NCBI GenBank assembly: GCA_902766415.1
Contig: CACXDR010000297.1
Location: forward strand, 1 to 5,946
DNA length: 5,946 nt
Reading direction: 5' to 3'
DNA from: an uncultured Lachnospiraceae bacterium
Lineage (GTDB): Bacteria > Bacillota_A > Clostridia > Lachnospirales > Lachnospiraceae
A model generated the notes under the pieces. That model was not told where the DNA came from, searched no databases, and worked only from the letters and a program-made list of their open reading frames with translations. Below are positions 1-4,409 of the stretch, piece after piece. The position numbers were made by a program, and so were the translations under genes. Each line of letters begins with the position of its first letter. Position 1 is the stretch's first letter.

Positions 1-593
1 CCGGGCGTTCCGGTCAGCAGGAGGTCCATGAGCACGCCGACCGCATAGAGATCCGTCGCGGTGGTGGAGCTTCCGAAGCCGTACTGCTCCGGCGCGGCGA
101 AGCCGGGAGTGCCGAGCTGCCGCGTATCGGACGGCCTGTCCGGGTGCATGAATTTCGCCGCGTTCATGTCAAGCAGCACGACCTGGCCGTCCTCCGTGAG
201 AATGATGTTGGAGGGCTTTATGTCGCGGTGGATGATCGGCGGGTCGAAGGAATGAAGCGCGCCAAGAATCCGGCACAGCCGGACCGCGATGCGGATGACC
301 TCGTCCTCCGGCAGGGGACCGCAGAGCGAGAGGACCTCCTCGAGGGAGTCGCCGGAAATGTATTCCTCGATGACCGTCAGCGTCCCCCTGTCCTCGTAGA
401 GCGCGTAGATCCGCGGGACCTGCTTTACCGGGCGGCGGAACAGCGCGGCGTAGACTTCGGGGTCATAGACGGACAGGACCTTTTTTACGCAGATCCGCCC
501 CGTCTCGCGGTGGCGGACGACCGAGACGTGATGCTCCTTATTCAGCTGTGAGATCTCCTCATAGTAGGAGACCGGAAGCTCCTGGTCAAACAT
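1..593 (-). CDS. Ser/Thr protein kinase (Hanks type), C-terminal part cut by window edge
   Basis: Cytoplasmic protein kinase that should transfer ATP phosphate to Ser/Thr residues; the substrate is unknown. Reading the minus strand from ATG at 593-591 gives 197 visible residues without a stop, so the 3' end lies outside the window. Visible motifs: ETGRICVKKV around 30-39 with the presumed ATP-binding Lys (37 or 38), the hinge-like TVIEEYISGDSL at 73-84, the catalytic loop HRDIKPSN at 122-129 with Asp124, Lys126 and Asn129, the metal-binding motif as DMN instead of DFG at 142-144, and APE at 167-169. The glycine-rich loop is absent or degenerate: residues 17-29 contain no glycine. The start is supported by AAGAGGTG (609-602) eight bases upstream; an in-frame TGA lies just before it. 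It is divergent from the HTH gene at 651. The fold and catalytic loop are clear; the target and any C-terminal sensor domain are unseen. Confidence 0.93.
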   Translation of the reverse strand, partial: MFDQELPVSYYEEISQLNKEHHVSVVRHRETGRICVKKVLSVYDPEVYAALFRRPVKQVPRIYALYEDRGTLTVIEEYISGDSLEEVLSLCGPLPEDEVIRIAVRLCRILGALHSFDPPIIHRDIKPSNIILTEDGQVVLLDMNAAKFMHPDRPSDTRQLGTPGFAAPEQYGFGSSTTATDLYAVGVLMDLLLTGTP

Positions 594-607
594 CAGCTGC
601 GCACCTC

Positions 608-636
608 TTCACATATGACTACCTGTTGATTATAGC
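608..636 (+). promoter_or_regulatory. Possible promoter for the HTH gene, overlapping the kinase promoter
   Basis: TTCACA (608-613, 5/6 match to -35), a 17-base spacer and TATAGC (631-636, 4/6 match to -10). The -10 shares bases 631-634 with the kinase -10 on the other strand. Predicted initiation near 643 would leave only about 8 bases before ATG 651, so the message would be nearly leaderless. This makes the call tentative. Confidence 0.32.
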
Positions 637-657
637 AGAGAAAGAATGCCATGTACA
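629..657 (-). promoter_or_regulatory. Sigma-A-type promoter for the kinase gene
   Basis: On the minus strand a perfect TATAAT (634-629) lies 17 bases after TGTACA (657-652), a 4/6 match to the -35 consensus. Transcription would begin near 622, giving a leader of about 29 bases that includes the AAGAGGTG ribosome site. The -35 box overlaps the first codons of the divergent gene at 651. Assigned by consensus only. Confidence 0.6.
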
Positions 658-1112
658 AAAAGGACACGGGAGAGCTGGAAAAGCTCCTTGAGAAAACGCA
701 CCCGGACGGGATCGGCGCTTATTTAAAGGAAAACAGCGGGGAAACGCTGTCAGAGGACCGGCCGTTCATGAAATATATGAGTGAAAAGCTGAAGGAGAAG
801 GGCCTGCAGAAGCAGGACGTGTTCGTTAAGGCGGATATCTCCATGGGCTACGGGTACAAGCTCCTGACCGAGGAGAAGACCACCCGGCAGAGGGACGTGA
901 TCCTGCGGATCTGCTACGCCGCGCGGTTTACCGTGACAGAGACCCAGCGGGCGCTGGAGCTGTGCAGGATGAACCGGCTTTACGCCAGGGACCCGCGTGA
1001 CGCGCTGATCATGACCTGCTTCAATACCCGCCCGGGCTCCGTCCTCGACGTGAATGAGATATTAAGGAAGAACAGGATGGAGGTCCTGCGGTCCAGCGGC
1101 CTTCAGGATTAA
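651..1112 (+). CDS. HTH/XRE-like small protein, partner of the divergent kinase
   Basis: A 153-residue soluble protein with no signal peptide or membrane segment. Residues about 39-101 resemble an XRE-like helix-turn-helix region: KYMSEKLKEKGLQKQDVF, then ISMGYGYKLL where a recognition helix is expected, then a loop and ILRICYAARFTVTETQRAL. The tail ELCRMNRLYARDPRDALIM (103-121), followed by VLDVNEIL, resembles a Clostridia family that I recall as often sitting beside protein kinases; this is recall, not a search result. ATG 651 has only a weak ribosome site (AGAAAG, 639-644), consistent with low expression or a near-leaderless message. The divergent arrangement with the kinase suggests regulation of, or phosphorylation by, the kinase, which is inference. 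DNA binding is not proven: the second HTH helix could instead serve protein contacts. Confidence 0.83.
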   Translation: MYKKDTGELEKLLEKTHPDGIGAYLKENSGETLSEDRPFMKYMSEKLKEKGLQKQDVFVKADISMGYGYKLLTEEKTTRQRDVILRICYAARFTVTETQRALELCRMNRLYARDPRDALIMTCFNTRPGSVLDVNEILRKNRMEVLRSSGLQD

Positions 1113-1115
1113 GCT

Positions 1116-1144
1116 TTGCAGGCGCCGCCCTCCTGCCTTATAAT
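1116..1144 (+). promoter_or_regulatory. Promoter for the I9-like secreted protein gene
   Basis: A perfect TATAAT (1139-1144) stands 17 bases after TTGCAG (1116-1121, whose first three bases match the -35 consensus). Transcription would start near 1151, placing the 1154-1184 palindrome at the very 5' end of the message. The box begins 4 bases after the stop codon of the HTH gene, so this gene probably has its own transcription unit, though read-through from upstream is possible. Confidence 0.5.
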
Positions 1145-1153
1145 GAAACCAGG

Positions 1154-1184
1154 TTCGGCCATGGGGACTGTCCCCATGGCTGAA
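1154..1184. repeat. 31-base near-perfect palindrome in the leader of the 1212 gene
   Basis: The arms GCCATGGGGAC (1158-1168) and GTCCCCATGGC (1170-1180) are exact reverse complements around a single T. Beyond a G/T wobble (1157/1181) three more pairs extend the symmetry to 1154-1184. In RNA it would fold as a strong hairpin with a short ACUGU loop. No U-tract follows on either strand, so it is not a canonical terminator. Alternatives are a dimeric-protein operator, a 5' mRNA-stabilising hairpin, or a dispersed REP-like element. The symmetry is certain; the role is not. Confidence 0.85.
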
Positions 1185-1211
1185 AATATCCGGCCAAAGG
1201 AGAATGAGCCT

Positions 1212-1787
1212 ATGCCCTGGAGGAAGCTGAGAGGGGTCCTGGTGCTTGCGGCGCTCGTGTCGCTGACGGTGACTGCCGCGGTGAACGCGGCGACGATCAT
1301 AAAGAGGGGCGCGTGCGCCTCGCGGACTGCCGTGACGGAGTCTTCGGTCCCGGAGGAGACTGCCTCCGCAGGCACGGTCCCTGAAGAAACGATTTCCGTA
1401 GGTACGGTCCCGGGCGAGACGGCTGCCACAGGTGCGGTCCCGGAGGAGACTGCCCCTTCAGGCCCCGCGGCAGGAGAGCCGGGCCGCGCGGAAAGGGGGA
1501 TCATCAGGGATCCGGTCACCGGGGAAGAGTACTCGGACCGCGTGATCATTGTGAGCGTGGACCAGGACATGACGGACGGGATGATGCAGGAGCTCCTCGG
1601 GAAATATGCGCTTTCGGTCGTCTATGACTATCGGAGCTTCCATATGTACGCCCTTTCCGCCGCGCGCTCCCTAAGCGCGGAGGAGATGGCGGAGCTGATC
1701 CGTGCCGTCTCCGGGGAGCCGCACGTCCTGAACGTCTCGCGGGACGGCGTAGTCCATCTGATCGATCCTGTGACGGCAGACAGATGA
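1212..1787 (+). CDS. Exported/anchored protein with 10-residue repeats and inhibitor-I9-like domain
   Basis: A 191-residue protein. The start at ATG 1212 is chosen because AAAGGAG (1196-1202) lies 9 bases upstream and the protein then begins with a signal-like sequence: basic RKLR, a hydrophobic stretch at 9-27, and a possible signal-peptidase site near AVNAA (23-27). Earlier in-frame starts (TTG 1116, ATG 1161, ATG 1176) would add up to 32 residues encoded across the leader palindrome and lack a good ribosome site. Residues 45-84 hold four tandem decapeptides of the form xVPEETxxxG, an extracytoplasmic-style linker. Residues about 110-185 follow a beta-alpha-beta-alpha-beta pattern: RVIIVSV, a helix near 120-133, SVVYDYRSFHMYAL, a helix near 155-168, and VLNVSRDGVVHL. 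This resembles subtilisin propeptides / inhibitor I9 (VxxVxxDxxVHL ending). It could inhibit or chaperone a secreted serine protease, but none is in view. The function is an inference from pattern similarity. Confidence 0.85.
   Translation: MPWRKLRGVLVLAALVSLTVTAAVNAATIIKRGACASRTAVTESSVPEETASAGTVPEETISVGTVPGETAATGAVPEETAPSGPAAGEPGRAERGIIRDPVTGEEYSDRVIIVSVDQDMTDGMMQELLGKYALSVVYDYRSFHMYALSAARSLSAEEMAELIRAVSGEPHVLNVSRDGVVHLIDPVTADR
1344..1463 (+). repeat. Four tandem 30-bp coding repeats
   Basis: Units at 1344-1373, 1374-1403, 1404-1433 and 1434-1463 encode SVPEETASAG, TVPEETISVG, TVPGETAATG and AVPEETAPSG. Each unit starts with CGGTCCC around its second to eighth bases. Units 1 and 4 are the most alike; units 2 and 3 have diverged mainly at third positions and in the xxx part. 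They are in frame and encode an acidic, Pro/Thr-rich linker between the signal/anchor segment and the C-terminal domain. Copy number may vary between strains. Confidence 0.88.
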
Positions 1788-1792
1788 CAGGG

Positions 1793-1814
1793 TGTTTCCG
1801 GGCAGCCGGAAACA
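1793..1814 (+). other. Stem-loop after the I9-like gene (possible transcript end)
   Basis: TGTTTCCGG (1793-1801), loop GCAG, then CCGGAAACA (1806-1814): a perfect 9-bp stem that begins 5 bases after the TGA at 1785-1787. Its position suggests a 3'-end stem, either RNA-protective or a terminator, but no U-tract follows directly. The nearest T-run is TTTT at 1848-1851, after a weak CCGT/ACGG stem (1828-1831 with 1844-1847). Confidence 0.5.
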
Positions 1815-1866
1815 GCAGCCCTCCCGCCCGTCCGATATATCATACGGTTTTGAAACCCGCCATTGC

Positions 1867-1886
1867 AGCCCCGGTCCGCCGGGGCT
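1867..1886. other. Perfect 8-bp stem-loop in the intergenic region
   Basis: AGCCCCGG (1867-1874), loop TCCG, CCGGGGCT (1879-1886). On the plus strand it is followed by AAAATTAT, not a T-run; on the minus strand it is preceded rather than followed by T residues. It is therefore not a standard intrinsic terminator in either direction, although the strong GC stem could still stop or protect a transcript. Confidence 0.55.
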
Positions 1887-2013
1887 AAAATTATGTCCAG
1901 AGATGGAGAAAGGAGGCGCGATTACGCACAGCGGATATTGTCCCCCGACAAACGCGTAAATGATCCGTACAGAACGTAAATTAAAACCATATCAAAGCAT
2001 TCTTATCCGATTG

Positions 2014-2115
2014 TTCCGGGTATGTCCCGGAAACCATTCTTCAGAGTCCCGCCCATGCGGGCTTCAGTTTCTGGATCTCCAGAGTTTTCCATATGAAACC
2101 GGATCCCTGTGATCC
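2014..2115. other. Cluster of four consecutive short stem-loops (candidate structured RNA)
   Basis: Within 102 bases: TTCCGGG/CCCGGAA with 5-base loop (2014-2032), CCCGC/GCGGG with tetraloop CCAT (2048-2061), TCTGG/CCAGA with tetraloop ATCT (2070-2083) and GGATC/GATCC with 5-base loop (2101-2115). The second is flanked by direct repeats CTTCAG (2039-2044 and 2062-2067). Each 5-bp stem alone could be chance; the tight series is what stands out. The strand of any transcript cannot be decided, and no clear promoter was found for either direction. Confidence 0.4.
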
Positions 2116-2607
2116 ACAATATTCTTTCAGGACGGCAGAATGAGAGCTGCCGGACGGCACGAAGAAACACTGCAGACGCAGCATGACGACCAGGTCCCAT
2201 TCGTCAGGACCATCTGATCCATCTCTGAAAACGCCCAGGCAGGGGCGGCTCCGCGCACGGGCAGCGCACGGGAGCAGGCAGCGGTGCCGGGAACCGCCGG
2301 GTCACCGGCCGCAGCAGGAGGCTTTCCCATTATAAAAGAGGAAAGGCCATGCGCGCGGCGGACGGCAGCCGGGAAAAGCAGTAAGGACGCGCACCGCAGG
2401 AGGCGCCGGAGCGCTGTATTCAGAACGTGCGGGAAGGAGCACCTGCCGGAAAAACAAAAGCGGACGGTACGTTGATGTGTCACGGCTGAAAACGGTCCTC
2501 CATGGAAGGAAGATGATGCCGCCCGCAGACCTGAAAAGGGGAGCGCTGCCGGACCTGCATATCCGGGCTTCCCGAAACCTTATTTTCAGCGGAACGAAGC
2601 AGGAATA

Positions 2608-2616
2608 TGTTATACT
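2608..2616 (+). promoter_or_regulatory. Extended -10 promoter for the GH18-sua5-deaminase operon
   Basis: TGT directly precedes TATACT (2611-2616), giving the extended -10 pattern TGnTATAnT, which can work without a good -35. No convincing -35 is seen at 16-18 bases upstream (AGCGGA at the 17-base position). Initiation would be near 2622-2624, about 26 bases before ATG 2649. No other promoter is evident before the three downstream genes. Confidence 0.5.
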
Positions 2617-2644
2617 ATAGGGGACTCTGAACGGAGGCCCCTAT
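2617..2644 (+). promoter_or_regulatory. Inverted repeat enclosing the GH18 ribosome-binding site
   Basis: ATAGGGG (2617-2623) and CCCCTAT (2638-2644) are exact reverse complements. They flank a 14-base interval that carries the Shine-Dalgarno GGAGG (2633-2637), 11 bases before ATG 2649. CTC (2625-2627) could also pair with GAG (2634-2636) inside the loop. If transcription starts upstream, the hairpin could hide the ribosome site. If it starts at about 2623, the left arm is mostly untranscribed and the repeat would act as DNA, overlapping the start point as an operator might. Confidence 0.5.
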
Positions 2645-2648
2645 TAGC

Positions 2649-4361
2649 ATGCGAAGCAGAAGAAAGAAGAAGCGTTCCGGGGGCGGGATCATCGTCCTCT
2701 TAATGCTCCTGGTCCTCAGCGGCCTGGGGTACTGCGGTTTCAAGCTTTACAGCATATTCGGCCCGAACCGTGCCCGCGTCGCCGGCACGGAGCTTTTTGG
2801 CGTGCCTGAGGACCGCGCGGCGGTCATGTATAATTACGAGCTGCAGGACGCGGAGGCGCTCATGGAGGGCGGGACCTGCTACCTGCCGGCGGACTGGGTC
2901 CTTGCGAACATCAACCCCCGCTTCTACCGGGATGATGAGGAGAAGCTGCTTCTTTATACGCTCCCTGACCGGATCGTGAAAATGGAGGACGGAAGCGTGG
3001 ACGATGCCGGCACCCCGCTGTTCTTTGAACGGACCGAAGGGCTGTACCTGTCGCTTCCGCTGATCGAAACGTACACCGGCGTCCGCGCGGAGGTCTTCGC
3101 GAAGGGGACGGATGAGGGCGACGTAAGCAGGATCTTTCTTTCGGACCCGCCGGAGGCGGATACGGTCGCGGCGGCAAGGAAGAGGACAGCCATAAGGACC
3201 CGCCCGTCGGTGAAGGGACTGGTCGTGGACGATGTTCCGAAGGGCGCACGGCTCCGCATCATCCCGGACCATCCGGGCGCGGCGACCGGGGAGGACTGGC
3301 AGCGCGTCATGACGGAGTCCGGGTTCACGGGGTATCTTCAGAAGAAAGCGCTCCGGGAGGCGGAGGAGGTGCCGTACATAAACACGTTCGAGGCGGAAAG
3401 CTGGACCCATGAAACGCGGGAGGGGACCATCGTCCTCGGCTGGCACCAGGTCACGAACCGCGCGGCGAACGCCTATTTTGAGAACGCGGTGCGGAACGCC
3501 GCCCCGCTGAACGTGATCTCCCCGACCTGGTTCTCGCTTCGCGGGAACGACGGGGAGTACGAGTGCTATGCGTCCGCGGAATACACCGCGGCGGCCCACG
3601 CCCGCGGCATGGAGGTCTGGGCGCTGATCGATAATTTTGACGGGAGCGTGACGCTCGGCGCGCTTCTTTCGCGCACCTCGGTCCGGGAAAGGCTGATCGC
3701 TTCGCTCATGGCGGACGCGGAAACGTACGGCTTCGACGGGTTCAACCTCGATTTTGAATATCTGAGAGCGGACGCCGCGCCGCAGTATCTCGAGTTCGTG
3801 CGCGAGCTCGCGGTCTCCTGCCGCGAAAAGGGACTGGTCCTTTCCGCGGATGTCCCGAATCCTGCGTCCTTTAACCTGCATTACGGCCGCGCGGAGCTCG
3901 GGACTGTCTGTGATTATGTGATCAATATGGGCTACGACGAGCACACCGCGGGGGACAGCATGGGAAGCACGTCCTCCATGGGGTTCTTTGAAAGCGGCCT
4001 TTCGCGGAGCCTTGAGGAGGTGCCGGCGGAGCGGCTCATCGCCGGGATCCCGTTCTACACGAGGATCTGGGCGGAGGCTCAGGACGGCACGGTGACGAGC
4101 GAGGCCATCACCATGGAAAACGCCGCGGACTGGGTCGCGCGGCATGACGTCGCCCTGACCATGGACCTTGACTGCGGACAGTTTACAGGCAGCCTGAAGG
4201 AAGCGGACGGGACGGTCAGGTACATCTGGATGGAGGACGTGCTTTCCGTGCAGAGACGGATCAGCGCGGTCCGGGAGGCAGAGACGGCCGGGATCGCCTG
4301 CTGGCGGCTCGGGGCGGAGCCCGCGGAGGTATGGGATACGGTCGCCGGACTTATGTGGTAA
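2649..4361 (+). CDS. Membrane-anchored stalk-SH3-GH18 glycosidase-like protein
   Basis: A 570-residue cell-surface protein, probably acting on peptidoglycan or another N-acetylglucosamine polymer. Basic residues 2-9 precede a membrane segment at about 14-34 (IIVLLMLLVLSGLGYCG), with no clear cleavage site, so it is likely anchored with the rest outside. Residues 48-150 resemble the copper-amine-oxidase-N-type stalk domain (YLPADWVLANINPRFYRDDE, then LLLYTLPDRIV). Residues 175-235 form an SH3b-like domain (TAIRTRPSVKGLVVDDVPKG, then GYLQKKAL). Residues about 258-570 are the GH18 barrel: IVLGWHQVT, then the active-site strand FDGFNLDFE (362-370) with Asp363, Asp368 and catalytic Glu370, then INMGYDEH (425-432) and the C-terminal ACWRLG with Trp552. 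The second acidic position of DxxDxDxE is Asn366, as I recall for YaaH/SleL-type cortex or wall enzymes. An in-frame TGA at 2628-2630 fixes the start at ATG 2649. The substrate is unproven. Confidence 0.93.
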   Translation: MRSRRKKKRSGGGIIVLLMLLVLSGLGYCGFKLYSIFGPNRARVAGTELFGVPEDRAAVMYNYELQDAEALMEGGTCYLPADWVLANINPRFYRDDEEKLLLYTLPDRIVKMEDGSVDDAGTPLFFERTEGLYLSLPLIETYTGVRAEVFAKGTDEGDVSRIFLSDPPEADTVAAARKRTAIRTRPSVKGLVVDDVPKGARLRIIPDHPGAATGEDWQRVMTESGFTGYLQKKALREAEEVPYINTFEAESWTHETREGTIVLGWHQVTNRAANAYFENAVRNAAPLNVISPTWFSLRGNDGEYECYASAEYTAAAHARGMEVWALIDNFDGSVTLGALLSRTSVRERLIASLMADAETYGFDGFNLDFEYLRADAAPQYLEFVRELAVSCREKGLVLSADVPNPASFNLHYGRAELGTVCDYVINMGYDEHTAGDSMGSTSSMGFFESGLSRSLEEVPAERLIAGIPFYTRIWAEAQDGTVTSEAITMENAADWVARHDVALTMDLDCGQFTGSLKEADGTVRYIWMEDVLSVQRRISAVREAETAGIACWRLGAEPAEVWDTVAGLMW

Positions 4362-4364
4362 AAG

Positions 4365-4395
4365 AGGAGGAACGGGAACAGAGGCTTCTGTCCCG
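4365..4395 (+). promoter_or_regulatory. Strong Shine-Dalgarno followed by a stem-loop before the sua5 start
   Basis: AGGAGG (4365-4370) begins 4 bases after the GH18 stop, yet no start codon lies at normal distance. The next start is ATG 4410, 39 bases away. Between them CGGGAACAGA (4373-4382) pairs with TCTGTCCCG (4387-4395) around loop GGCT, with one bulged A, giving nine base pairs. Folding removes 23 bases and brings the Shine-Dalgarno to an effective 16 bases from ATG 4410. The proximal sequence AAAAGA (4402-4407) is only a poor ribosome site. No U-tract follows, so a terminator is unlikely. Confidence 0.5.
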
Positions 4396-4409
4396 GGCAG
4401 TAAAAGAAC

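Larger units (their letters stand above)
1788..2648. other. 861-base gap without a convincing gene; stem-loop rich
   Basis: No frame on either strand gives a recognisable protein. Longer open stretches, such as one on the minus strand at 2127-2483, have Cys/Arg/Ser/Ala-rich composition typical of chance reading frames in GC-rich DNA. The first part (about 1885-2010) is relatively AT-rich; the second part (about 2140-2480) is GC-rich. Seven short perfect stem-loops lie between 1793 and 2115. Weaker ones follow at 2281-2297, 2297-2308 and 2320-2348, along with an 11-base tandem repeat of GCGCACGGG (2253-2261 and 2264-2272). The gap ends with the promoter and leader of the GH18 gene. It could hold an untranslated regulatory RNA, a decayed gene, or both; I recognise no known RNA family. 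Confidence 0.6.

Noticed and set aside
144..551. 135-residue plus-strand frame opposite the kinase
   Set aside because: Asp/Arg/Val-rich antisense of clear kinase coding sequence (HRDIKPSN, APE on the minus strand).
1118..1136. GCAGG/CCTGC stem considered as terminator of the HTH gene
   Set aside because: Only 5 bp with a 9-base loop and no T-run; it also coincides with the promoter spacer of the next gene.
1116..1211. Upstream in-frame starts (TTG 1116, ATG 1161, ATG 1176) for the I9-like gene
   Set aside because: They lack a ribosome site, TTG 1116 and ATG 1161 would force the palindrome to be coding, and all three bury the hydrophobic export signal; ATG 1212 has AAAGGAG at good spacing.
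1109..1570. Repeat-bearing 153-residue minus-strand frame opposite the I9-like gene
   Set aside because: Its repeats are only the complement of the 30-bp coding repeats; no ribosome site, and the plus strand has a good start and export signal.
1893..1979. 28-residue plus-strand ORF (MSRDGERRRDYAQRILSPDK at its start)
   Set aside because: No ribosome site before ATG 1893 and a GC hairpin directly upstream; no recognisable family.
2003..2092. 29-residue minus-strand peptide (MENSGDPETEARMGG at its start) across the hairpin cluster
   Set aside because: Composition looks protein-like, but there is no ribosome site or promoter, and overlap with stem-loops argues for RNA or chance. Conservation analysis would decide.
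2140..2217. 25-residue plus-strand ORF starting MRAAGRHEETLQTQ
   Set aside because: Only a weak AGGA upstream and no family; too short to support.
2127..2483. 118-residue minus-strand frame in the large gap
   Set aside because: GTG start with a poorly spaced ribosome site, Cys/Ala/Ser/Arg-rich, no known pattern; likely chance.
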